DNA from: Gp6-AA40 sp050742535
GTDB taxonomy: Bacteria; Acidobacteriota; Vicinamibacteria; Vicinamibacterales; UBA2999
Direction of reading: 5' to 3'
NCBI GenBank assembly: GCA_050742535.1
Contig: JBOGIQ010000308.1
Coordinates: 1-7,438, forward strand
DNA length: 7,438 bases
Shown: in pieces, positions 1 through 5,813 of the stretch
Layout: each line of letters begins with the position of its first letter
Position numbering within the stretch: position 1 is the first letter of the stretch
The notes under the pieces: model-generated
Seen by the model: the letters and a program-made list of their open reading frames with translations, nothing else
Told to the model about the DNA's origin: nothing
Database searches by the model: none
Position numbers and translations under genes: made by a program

Positions 1-51
1 GACGAGGAAGGCCCCTAGAAAACCGCCGAACACGGTACGCACTGAAAGCAT
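1..51 (-). CDS. N-terminus of an unidentified protein, probably membrane or exported (partial)
   Basis: Only the first 17 codons lie in the window, reading MLSVRTVFGGFLGAFLV, and the frame stays open to the left edge. The start is well supported: a near-perfect ribosome binding site, AAGGAGG, sits at 63-57 on the minus strand, five bases before the ATG. The residues are short, hydrophobic and glycine-containing with one early Arg, as at the start of a membrane protein or a signal sequence, but too little is visible to name a family. It is transcribed divergently from the lyase-like gene at 139 and probably shares its 87-base control region. That this is a real gene rests on the ribosome site and on the absence of another gene on this stretch; its function is unknown. 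Confidence 0.6.
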   Translation of the reverse strand, partial: MLSVRTVFGGFLGAFLV

Positions 52-56
52 GCCTG

Positions 57-63
57 CCTCCTT
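57..63 (-). promoter_or_regulatory. Ribosome binding site of the left-edge minus-strand gene
   Basis: The minus strand reads AAGGAGG here, followed by a five-base spacer and ATG. This is one of the two strongest ribosome binding sites in the window and is the main reason for calling the truncated gene at 51-1. Confidence 0.6.
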
Positions 64-84
64 CGAGTCTGAGACACCGCGATC

Positions 85-116
85 TTGTCAAATGTTCCCA
101 CGGGATCAGGTATATT
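85..116 (+). promoter_or_regulatory. Possible promoter of the lyase-like gene, overlapping a minus-strand -35
   Basis: On the plus strand TTGTCA (85-90) and TATATT (111-116) resemble -35 and -10 boxes, but the spacer of 20 bases is longer than ideal. A start near 123 would give a leader of about 16 bases before the ATG at 139. On the minus strand the same bases contain an exact TTGACA (91-86) facing the left-edge gene, without a convincing -10 behind it. The two -35-like elements overlap by five bases, so the divergent genes could compete for polymerase. This is a sequence match only. Confidence 0.3.
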
Positions 117-138
117 TCGCACCGCTTTGAGAGATGCC

Positions 139-1101
139 ATGAAACACATCACTGTCTTTCTTGCCTGCCTCGTCCTTGGGACGTCCGTACTGGCTCAGCG
201 GCCCTCCGATCCGGCGCTGCTCGTACCGGAGTCCGCGCCCGAGCTCGACTATGTATTCGAGCCGAATGCGATCACGCTTCCGGCGGGGTCGAAGATGGGC
301 GCCGCGGCCGCCGTGGCGTTCGACGCGCGCGGCCACATTTACGTGCTGACGCGCGGTGCGCAGGCGTTCTTCGAGTTCGATCCGAACGGCGCGTTCGTCC
401 GTTCGTTCGGCGACGGCATGTTCACGCGCTCGCACGGGTTGAAGATCGACCGCGAGGGCAATCTGTGGGCGACGGACGTCGGGGCGCACACGGTCGTGAA
501 GCTCAATCCAGCCGGACAGGTGCTGCTGACGATTGGCACCAAAGGCGAGGCAGGCGAGTGGAACGAGGCGGCCGGCTCGCGCAGGTTGAACCAGCCGAAC
601 GACATTGCCATTGCCGCCACCGGCGACGTCTTCATCGCCCAGGGGCACACACCCGGCCCAAAGGGCGACGCGCGCGTGCTCAAGTTCGACAAGGACGGCC
701 GCTTCATCACGTCGTGGGGCGGCAAGGGGAAGGAGCAGGGGCAGTTCGAGGTCGCGCATGGCATCACCATCGATCCGAAAGGCCTGCTGTGGGTGATGGA
801 CCGCGAGAACTCGCGCATCCAGGTGTTCGATACGAACGGCAAGTTCGTGCGCGAGCAGAAGTACAAAGGCCTGCCCTGCAGCGTGGCCTTCACGAAGGAC
901 GAGGCGTTCATGGTGAATGGGTTCACCGGCCAGATCCTGCGGCTGGACGCGAGCGGCAAGGTCCTCGCCGCGATGGGCAAGCCGGGCACGGCGCCGGGCG
1001 AGTTCGGCGAGGCGCATTTCGTCGCCGTCAGCCCGCGCGGCGACGTCTACGTTGCAGACTCCGTCAACGGCCAGCTGATGAAGTTCGTGCGCAAGAAGTG
1101 A
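139..1101 (+). CDS. Exported six-bladed NHL beta-propeller, peptidylglycine alpha-amidating lyase (PAL)-like
   Basis: A 320-residue protein with a Sec signal peptide (residues 1-19, probable cleavage SVLA|Q), so periplasmic or secreted. The rest is a series of NHL blades. It resembles the lyase half of eukaryotic peptidylglycine alpha-amidating monooxygenase, which splits peptidyl-alpha-hydroxyglycine into peptide amide and glyoxylate. Matching features recalled from that family are a His-Gly-Leu segment with H99, a second His-Gly at H207 followed by DRENSRIQVF (221-230), and a last H293. These fit the three zinc histidines, and R72 and R222 fit the substrate arginines. The family tyrosine appears to be replaced near H170, so lyase activity is not certain. 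No monooxygenase partner is in the window. The start at 139 was chosen because GAGAGA (129-134) precedes it and the signal peptide begins there; an upstream TTG at 85 would add 18 unlikely residues. The VOC gene follows 34 bases downstream and may be co-transcribed. Bacterial homologues usually have no assayed function. Confidence 0.82.
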   Translation: MKHITVFLACLVLGTSVLAQRPSDPALLVPESAPELDYVFEPNAITLPAGSKMGAAAAVAFDARGHIYVLTRGAQAFFEFDPNGAFVRSFGDGMFTRSHGLKIDREGNLWATDVGAHTVVKLNPAGQVLLTIGTKGEAGEWNEAAGSRRLNQPNDIAIAATGDVFIAQGHTPGPKGDARVLKFDKDGRFITSWGGKGKEQGQFEVAHGITIDPKGLLWVMDRENSRIQVFDTNGKFVREQKYKGLPCSVAFTKDEAFMVNGFTGQILRLDASGKVLAAMGKPGTAPGEFGEAHFVAVSPRGDVYVADSVNGQLMKFVRKK

Positions 1102-1106
1102 AGTAG

Positions 1107-1126
1107 GGCGTCCCCTAAGGGATGCC
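1107..1126 (+). other. Intergenic hairpin before the VOC gene
   Basis: GGCGTCCC (1107-1114) and GGGATGCC (1119-1126) pair over eight positions, one of them G-T, around the loop CTAA. The ribosome binding site of the next gene starts at the very next base. There is no following T-run, so it is not a standard intrinsic terminator. As RNA it could modulate translation of the VOC gene or stabilise the upstream message end; this is inference. Confidence 0.5.
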
Positions 1127-1135
1127 GAGGAGCAC

Positions 1136-1546
1136 ATGCAGCCGAAGCGGATCACGCCGATCCTCAACGTCTCGAACATCCAGGACAGCTTCGCGTGGTT
1201 CGAGAAGCTGGGGTGGGAGAAGTCGTGGGCATGGGGCGATCCTCCGGATTTCGGCGGGATCTGCGCCGGCTCGTGCGAGATTTTTCTGTGCGAGAACGCA
1301 CAGGGCGGCCGCGGCCGCAGCGCCATCGAGAAGACCTTCGGGCCGAACGCCAACGATGCCGAGGACAAAGGCGTGTGGATGTCGATCTGGGTCGACGACG
1401 TCGATGAGATTCACCGCCGATGCGTCGATCGCGGTCTCGAGGTGACGTGGCCGCCGACCGACATGCCGTGGAACGTCCGCGAGATGCACGTCCGTCATCC
1501 GGACGGTCACGTGTTGCGAATCAGCAAGCAGATCGAGGAGGAATAA
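1136..1546 (+). CDS. VOC-superfamily protein (glyoxalase/bleomycin-resistance-like), probably metal-independent
   Basis: A 136-residue cytoplasmic protein, the usual size for a two-module VOC fold. The first beta-alpha-beta-beta-beta module spans about residues 5-55 (ITPILNVSNIQDSFAWFEKLGW near its start). The second spans about 79-132 and ends with the typical WNVREMHVRHPDGHVLRIS segment. Metal-binding members carry a His or Gln in the first strand and a Glu in the last strand. Here the first strand has neither, and the last-strand position appears to be R128, so a binding protein of the bleomycin-resistance type is more likely than a glyoxalase or dioxygenase. The ligand cannot be told from sequence. 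Four cysteines (43, 47, 52, 96) are present. GAGGAG (1127-1132) lies only three bases before the ATG, directly behind a hairpin. The gene ends 16 bases from the convergent tonB-like gene, with no terminator visible between them. Confidence 0.85.
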   Translation: MQPKRITPILNVSNIQDSFAWFEKLGWEKSWAWGDPPDFGGICAGSCEIFLCENAQGGRGRSAIEKTFGPNANDAEDKGVWMSIWVDDVDEIHRRCVDRGLEVTWPPTDMPWNVREMHVRHPDGHVLRISKQIEEE

Positions 1547-1562
1547 CGCCCCGCTGCTGCGC

Positions 1563-2375
1563 TTACCGGATATTGAAAGTCACGGTGGTTGTCATGACGA
1601 CGGATACGGCTTTACCGTCGATCACCGTCGGCTCGAACTCCCACTGCCGTACGGCGTCCATCGCCGCCTCGTCGAGCGGCGGCGTCGATCGGATGACGCG
1701 CACGTCTTTGACCTTGCCGTCCGGGCCGATCAGCGCCTCGAGCGTGACGGCGCCGCCAATGCGTCTTCGCTGCGCCTCGTCGGGATACTGCGCCCGGACG
1801 TTCTTCGTCTGGCGTAGCGGAGGCACCCCGGGGCCGGCGCGGTACGCGCCTTCCGCAGCGGGCCATGGCGGCGTGGGGGGAAAGGCCCCCGCACCGCGCC
1901 CCGTGACCGAAGCGAGTGGTGACGGGTCCTGCTGAACGGCCGTGGGCTCGGGCGCGACGTAGTACGTGAACACGACGTGGAACGTAATCGGCTCGGCGGG
2001 CGCCTCGTAGGCCCAATGCCGCAGCGCCTCGGCCGCTGATCTGACGATGGCGTCGCTCATCGTGCGTCGTGTCTTTTCGTCGACGGCCGGTCCGGGGACG
2101 AACTGGACGAGCGGGTCCCCCAGCCCGCGGATCTCGCCAATACGGCCTTCGGAGTTGAGCGTCACCTGAAGGCGCACGGTGCCTCGGGTTGCGGGCGGCC
2201 GGAATTCCGGCGGTGTGACCGGCGGGGCGGAAGCCGTCCTCTTCGGGATTGGGTTTTCCGGTGAGCTGGGCTGCGCCGACTTCTCGAGCGGCCCAACCGT
2301 CGACCGCACTTCCTGTGCAGATAGGGAAGCCGTCGCGAGGAAGACGACGGCAGCGGAGGTGATGACACGCAGCAT
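1563..2375 (-). CDS. Exported TonB C-terminal-domain protein with a second degenerate TonB-like lobe (paralogue 2)
   Basis: A 270-residue protein. Residues 1-20 form a cleavable signal peptide (SLSA|QE) rather than the uncleaved anchor of classical TonB. The mature start carries EVRSTVGPLE (22-31) and a Pro-rich linker. Residues about 192-270 are a canonical TonB_C domain: YP near 197, GGAVTLEALIGPDGKVKDV (207-225), then AVRQWEFEP (241-249) and a closing beta strand. Residues about 65-140 repeat the pattern (GTVRLQVTLNSEGRIGEIRG, then ALRHWAYEAP and a final strand), so the protein has two TonB-fold lobes joined by a Pro/Gly linker (141-190). TonB_C domains bind TonB boxes of outer-membrane transporters in the periplasm, but without a membrane anchor energy transduction is doubtful. 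GGAG (2386-2383) sits seven bases before the ATG. It lies 43 bases downstream of its paralogue and is probably co-transcribed with it. Its partner is unknown. Confidence 0.85.
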   Translation of the reverse strand: MLRVITSAAVVFLATASLSAQEVRSTVGPLEKSAQPSSPENPIPKRTASAPPVTPPEFRPPATRGTVRLQVTLNSEGRIGEIRGLGDPLVQFVPGPAVDEKTRRTMSDAIVRSAAEALRHWAYEAPAEPITFHVVFTYYVAPEPTAVQQDPSPLASVTGRGAGAFPPTPPWPAAEGAYRAGPGVPPLRQTKNVRAQYPDEAQRRRIGGAVTLEALIGPDGKVKDVRVIRSTPPLDEAAMDAVRQWEFEPTVIDGKAVSVVMTTTVTFNIR

Positions 2376-2418
2376 TGGCCCTCTCCAGTTCAGAAGGGAC
2401 GCGTGCGGTGATTATCCG

Positions 2419-3246
2419 CTACTCGGTCTTGGTTTTGAACGAGAACGTATGCGTCACCACCGAAATGACCCTGACGGGGAGCCCGTTGATCTGCACCGGC
2501 TCGTAGCGTGCCGCCAGCGTCGCCTCGATGGCGGCCTGATCGAGCCGCGGCACCGATTTGAGAATTCGAGCGTCGGCGACGCGCCCGTCGGTGCCGATGA
2601 CGATCTCGAGCAGCACCTCGCCCTGCACGCGGGCGTCGAGCGCGGCCTTCGGATACACGGGCTTCACGTATTTCGTTTTCTTCGGCGGTGTGAGGCCCGC
2701 GCCCGTCGGCATTGCGCCTTCGGCAGCCGCCCACGGCGCTACCGCCACCTGCGCGGGCAGCACGTCGGAGGGGTCCGTCAGTGCGTGGCTCACCTGTCCG
2801 GCAACGAATCCGAAGGACAACTGAAAGGTCATCGGCCCGCCCGCGGGCTCGTCGAAGCGCCATCGGTCGAGCGCGGCGGCAACCGATCGCAGCACCGCGT
2901 CGGCGGCCACGCGCTCGGCGGCGACGTCGGACGGCGATCCGATGGCCGGCTGCAGCAGCGGACCCTGCGAGCGCCGGACTTCGGCAACGCGTCCCGAATT
3001 GTCCAGGGTCACCTGGACGATGAGCGCGGCCTTGGCGCCGATGCGCCGCAGCTCCCATGGATAGTCCGCGGGCTCGACGGACTTGCGGCGGGGCAGGGCG
3101 CTGCCGGGCGTCAGCGGCTTCGCCTGCTGTTCCAGCGGCCCGACGGTGTTCCGTACTTCAACCGCCGCGCGCGACTGCGCGTCGGTCACGGCCGCCACGC
3201 CGCCGAGCCACAGACCTCCAATGATCAGAGTCCGGACGAACCGCAT
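2419..3246 (-). CDS. Exported TonB C-terminal-domain protein with a second degenerate TonB-like lobe (paralogue 1)
   Basis: A 275-residue paralogue of the gene at 2375-1563, with the same layout: signal peptide (1-23, probable cleavage VTDA|Q), EVRNTVGPLE (30-39), a first TonB-like lobe (about 71-147), a linker containing the shared AAEGA motif, and a C-terminal TonB_C domain (about 193-271; YP at 198-199, GEVLLEIVIGTDGRVADARI). In the C-terminal domain the usual Trp before the F/Y-x-P segment is missing (ATLAARYEP). The first lobe keeps it (LDRWRFDEP). The frame is open upstream to 3333, but the start at 3246 is preferred: GGGAG (3256-3252) precedes it and the signal peptide begins there, whereas the upstream extension reads through a hairpin repeat and looks non-coding. 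It is the first gene of a tandem duplication and follows the 758-residue haem/propeller gene on the same strand. It is likely periplasmic; its binding partner is not known. Confidence 0.85.
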   Translation of the reverse strand: MRFVRTLIIGGLWLGGVAAVTDAQSRAAVEVRNTVGPLEQQAKPLTPGSALPRRKSVEPADYPWELRRIGAKAALIVQVTLDNSGRVAEVRRSQGPLLQPAIGSPSDVAAERVAADAVLRSVAAALDRWRFDEPAGGPMTFQLSFGFVAGQVSHALTDPSDVLPAQVAVAPWAAAEGAMPTGAGLTPPKKTKYVKPVYPKAALDARVQGEVLLEIVIGTDGRVADARILKSVPRLDQAAIEATLAARYEPVQINGLPVRVISVVTHTFSFKTKTE

Positions 3247-3269
3247 GAATGCTCCCGAGTCGAAATGAA

Positions 3270-3322
3270 AAGGGCACCGCCCCTTGGTCCGCCTGAAGGC
3301 GGACACGACGAAACGGTGCCCT
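3270..3322 (-). repeat. Nested hairpin element in the operon gap, possible attenuator or dispersed intergenic repeat
   Basis: An outer perfect 9-bp stem pairs 3271-3279 with 3314-3322 (core GGGCACCG/CGGTGCCC). It encloses a perfect 7-bp stem with a four-base loop (GTCCGCC 3287-3293, GGCGGAC 3298-3304). Read on the minus strand, the direction of the flanking genes, the outer stem is followed by TTTTC, like a weak intrinsic terminator, about 12 bases before the ribosome binding site of the tonB-like gene. A shorter alternative stem (3270-3274 with 3281-3285) would exclude the outer one. From memory the inner stem resembles small hairpins scattered between genes in Vicinamibacteria-like genomes; this is unverified. 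Confidence 0.6.
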
Positions 3323-3331
3323 GCGAAAACC

Positions 3332-3386
3332 ACCCAGGCAACCCAGCTACCCAGGCAACCCAGGCAACCCAGGCAACCCAGCTACC
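3332..3386. repeat. Short tandem repeat, 8/9-base units, overlapping a stop codon
   Basis: Six adjoining units in the order ACCCAGGCA, ACCCAGCT, three further ACCCAGGCA, and ACCCAGCT, ending with ACC. The two unit types share ACCCAG and differ in length by one base. The last unit supplies the TAG stop (3384-3382) of the 758-residue minus-strand gene. Such arrays gain or lose units by slippage, so the copy number may vary between strains. Confidence 0.85.
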
Positions 3387-5658
3387 TCTGAAGCGGATTG
3401 TCGCGGACCTGGAACTTCACCATCTTGCCTTTGGTCCCCTTGCCGCCTTCGATGTGCCATACGAAGTGGGTGCCGTAGTTCGCCCACAGGGCGCGGCCCT
3501 TCCACCCGGCTTTGGCATCGTCGATGCGCGCGTCCATGCCGCGCGAGTAGAAGCCGAGCGGGTATGGCACACGCAGCGTGACCCACTGACGCGTCTGCGG
3601 ATTCAGCACCAGCAGCGAGTCGGAGTTCGATCCGTTGGCCAGCGGCGTGTTCGCGCCGAAGCCCATCACATTATGACGGTCCACCCAGTTGTAATAGTGG
3701 AAGTCGGTCGGGATGTCGGTGCCTTTGAACGTCGGGCCGTCGGTCTTGTAGAGCGTCCAGCCCTCGGGGCAGTCCGAGCCGTCGAACTTCCGCGCGCCGG
3801 TGAGCGACTTGCACTTGCGGCGATCGAAGCTCGCCAGGTGGCTGCTGGCGGCCAGCGCCGTCCACATGACGCCGTTGCCGTCCACGTCGATGCCGCGCGG
3901 ATCGAGACCGGGCGCCGGCACGCGATAGACCTCCGTCATGCACGTCTCCGGCGGATTGTTGCCGCGGTCGACGCGAACGACGTAGCCGGGGAAGCTTTCC
4001 GAGGCACCCCAGATCGAGTTGTCGGCCGGACTCGGCATCACGCCGTACAGATTGAAGCTGATCTGCGTGTCGAGCTTCGGATCCAGCGGCGCGGGCGGGG
4101 CGCCGCGTCCTCCGCGGCCGGCCGCGGCGCTGGTGTCGCCCTGAGTGTCGCTCGCGTACAGCACCGAAATCGCGCCGGGCGACCGCTGATTCCACGGACG
4201 CGTGATCCGGCCGTCGCCGTTGGTGTCCACGACCTGACCGCACCAGCCGACTGCTTTCTGCTCGTCCTTCGTCTCGTCATAGACCTTCGTGTCCACCCAG
4301 CCGACCATCGCACCGGACAGCTCGTTGAAATACACGGTCTCGTTCGCGTCGGTGTCGAAGTACAGATGGTGGGTGGCGTAGCAGGTGTCCACCGTCGTGA
4401 ACTGCTTCGTCTTCGGGTCGTAGAATCCGGCCTGCCGACCGCTCTGCTTGATCGGATACCACGCGGCAAACTTGTTCGCCGGATCGGTGCACCACGCCGG
4501 GTTCTGGTTGCTGCGAATCTTCGTCGTCAGCCAGACTCGCCCCTTGCTGTCCATCATCGGGTTGTGCGGATCCGCCGGGTTGTACGGCGGGTTCGCCCAC
4601 AGATGCGTGTCGCCGAAGAAGAACGACGGACGGTTGGGACGTGGGAAGCGCGACGGCACCTGTTCGCGCGGCATGCGGGTCGGGATTTCGAGCTCCTCGG
4701 TGGTGTTCGTCTTCGGGTCGAGCATCACCAGCGTGCCGTGCCCGGCTGACACCGCATACACCGGCCCGCCGCCGTTCACGGTCGGACGATTGCGATCCGT
4801 GGTGATCTCGTCGTGCATGAACGAGTGGTCGGTGCCCCAGTCCCACAGCGTGAGTACGAGGTTGCGCTCGACGCCGCGCGGCCGCGGCGGCGCCGGAGGA
4901 ACGGCGCCCTTATCGATGGCGCGCGACCAGTCGGCCCATGCCTTCAGCGCGCGCTGCTGTCCCTGCGAGTTCAGCACGCTGTACATATTGGTGCCGCGCA
5001 CGCCCACACCCAGGCGCCATTCCCACGCTTCCTCGTGCGTCTTCAGCTCCGGCTTGCCCTTGAACACGTGCGTGAGATCGCGCGTGATGGGGTTGCCCAG
5101 CTGGTGGCAGAAGTTGCAGTTCGATTTCAGCGTGTGCATCCAGTTCGCCTGCGTCGACATGTTCGGCGAGATGCCATTGCCCTGCGGGCCGGTGCCCGGG
5201 AAATCTTTCGCCGACGGAACTTCGAGCATCGACAGCCAGTAGTTGCCGGGATACACCTTGGCCGCTTCCTGCGGCGTGCCGGCGGCGTTGACGCGCAGCG
5301 TCATCGCCGTCGCGGTCGGTTTCGTCTGCACCGGCTTGGAGTCGACGAGGCCGTAGCCGCGCACCCACACGTTGTAATTCGCGGCCGGCAGCTCGGGCAC
5401 CATGAAGCGGCCCTGGTCGTCGGTGACGACAATCTTGATGAAGCCGGTCGGCAGGTCCTTGGTTTCGGCGATGACCCACACGCCGGCTTCGGGTCCTTTC
5501 GGTCCCTGAACGACGCCTGTCAGATATCCCTCGGCCGGCACGGCGCCACGCTGCGCCTCGAGAATATTGCCGGGCGCGATCGCCAGCGCCAGCAGCAGCA
5601 CGGCGAGACCCGCGCCCAGCGCCGCGAATCCAACCCGCCTGCGGGTAGACCTGCTCAT
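3382..5658 (-). CDS. Exported multidomain protein: carboxypeptidase-regulatory-like domain, CxxCH haem site, C-terminal beta-propeller
   Basis: A 758-residue envelope protein. An Arg-rich start and one hydrophobic stretch (about 9-28) form a signal peptide or anchor; cleavage at ILEA|Q (35/36) is plausible. Residues about 44-123 are a carboxypeptidase-regulatory-like beta-sandwich (GVVQGPKGPEAGV, later DDQGRFMVPELPAANYNVWV). CNFCH (181-185) is a c-type haem attachment motif in a small helical segment of about 130-250, with H175 nearby. From about 295 to the end, repeated strands of the LDPKTNT and DPKTKQF type indicate a streptogramin-lyase-like (Vgb/NHL) propeller. It is interrupted by a half EF-hand calcium-type loop DTNGDGRI (478-485) and a Gly/Ala/Pro-rich stretch (510-526). 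Six further cysteines (390, 426, 473, 573, 616, 630) could form disulfides. The start at 5658 is fixed by AGGAGG six bases upstream; the frame stays open to 5727 through a promoter-like region. The role is unknown: an electron-transfer or binding role in the periplasm or at the surface is inference. It probably leads the unit containing the two tonB-like genes. Confidence 0.83.
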   Translation of the reverse strand: MSRSTRRRVGFAALGAGLAVLLLALAIAPGNILEAQRGAVPAEGYLTGVVQGPKGPEAGVWVIAETKDLPTGFIKIVVTDDQGRFMVPELPAANYNVWVRGYGLVDSKPVQTKPTATAMTLRVNAAGTPQEAAKVYPGNYWLSMLEVPSAKDFPGTGPQGNGISPNMSTQANWMHTLKSNCNFCHQLGNPITRDLTHVFKGKPELKTHEEAWEWRLGVGVRGTNMYSVLNSQGQQRALKAWADWSRAIDKGAVPPAPPRPRGVERNLVLTLWDWGTDHSFMHDEITTDRNRPTVNGGGPVYAVSAGHGTLVMLDPKTNTTEELEIPTRMPREQVPSRFPRPNRPSFFFGDTHLWANPPYNPADPHNPMMDSKGRVWLTTKIRSNQNPAWCTDPANKFAAWYPIKQSGRQAGFYDPKTKQFTTVDTCYATHHLYFDTDANETVYFNELSGAMVGWVDTKVYDETKDEQKAVGWCGQVVDTNGDGRITRPWNQRSPGAISVLYASDTQGDTSAAAGRGGRGAPPAPLDPKLDTQISFNLYGVMPSPADNSIWGASESFPGYVVRVDRGNNPPETCMTEVYRVPAPGLDPRGIDVDGNGVMWTALAASSHLASFDRRKCKSLTGARKFDGSDCPEGWTLYKTDGPTFKGTDIPTDFHYYNWVDRHNVMGFGANTPLANGSNSDSLLVLNPQTRQWVTLRVPYPLGFYSRGMDARIDDAKAGWKGRALWANYGTHFVWHIEGGKGTKGKMVKFQVRDNPLQR

Positions 5659-5664
5659 ACGAAT

Positions 5665-5670
5665 CCTCCT
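5665..5670 (-). promoter_or_regulatory. Ribosome binding site fixing the start at 5658
   Basis: AGGAGG on the minus strand, six bases before the ATG. It rules out the longer start at 5727, which has no comparable site and would add 23 residues read through promoter-like sequence. Confidence 0.7.
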
Positions 5671-5675
5671 GAAAT

Positions 5676-5688
5676 GGGGTCCGACCCC
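5676..5688. repeat. GGGGT/ACCCC palindrome in the leader of the minus-strand unit
   Basis: A perfect five-base inverted repeat, GGGGT (5676-5680) and ACCCC (5684-5688), with loop CCG. It lies six bases upstream of the ribosome binding site of the 758-residue gene, inside its predicted untranslated leader. It could be an operator, a small RNA hairpin, or one copy of a dispersed palindrome; motifs of this GGGGTC-GACCCC type are, from memory, common between genes in several environmental lineages. Only one copy is in this window. Confidence 0.5.
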
Positions 5689-5703
5689 TTGCGACAAAAA
5701 AGC

Positions 5704-5731
5704 ACTATAGGGTAACTCGGCGGGCATGCAA
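5704..5731 (-). promoter_or_regulatory. Candidate sigma70-type promoter of the minus-strand unit
   Basis: On the minus strand TTGCAT (5731-5726) and TATAGT (5709-5704) are separated by 16 bases. The -10 box matches five of six consensus bases; the -35 box matches only TTG. Transcription would start near 5697, inside or just after a run of six T, giving a leader of about 40 bases that contains the GGGGT/ACCCC palindrome and AGGAGG. It is the best promoter candidate in the window but is untested. Confidence 0.4.
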
Positions 5732-5813
5732 TCGTCGCGCGCGGCAGCTTTTTTTGGCCGGGAATTTGAGACGAGCGGCTGGGTCCCGCCGAGGCACCCG
5801 AAGGGTAAAATAA

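Noticed and set aside
139..1101. Lipoprotein reading of the lyase-like protein from the early LAC (residues 8-10)
   Set aside because: The Cys lies too early, with the hydrophobic stretch continuing after it; a normal cleavage site SVLA|Q follows at 19/20.
106..1368. A 420-residue open frame on the minus strand opposite the lyase-like and VOC genes
   Set aside because: It spans two good genes and their gap in antisense, with low-complexity Arg/Ala/Val composition and no domain.
1547..1562. Bidirectional terminator between the convergent VOC and tonB-like genes
   Set aside because: The 16-base gap has no inverted repeat or T-run; transcription of the two genes may overlap.
1563..3246. Classical TonB of a TonB-ExbB-ExbD system
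   Set aside because: Both proteins have cleavable signal peptides, lack an uncleaved anchor, and no exbB or exbD gene is in the window.
2419..3333. Longer start at 3333 for the first tonB-like gene
   Set aside because: The extra 29 residues are read through the nested hairpin and would bury the signal peptide; the start at 3246 has its own ribosome site.
3332..3386. CRISPR-like array
   Set aside because: Units are only 8-9 bases, directly adjoining and without spacers; no cas genes are present.
2179..4749. An 856-residue open frame on the plus strand across three minus-strand genes
   Set aside because: It lies antisense to three well-supported genes, crosses the hairpin and tandem repeat, is rich in Arg/Ala/Val/His without a recognisable domain, and has no convincing ribosome site. 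It reflects the high GC content.
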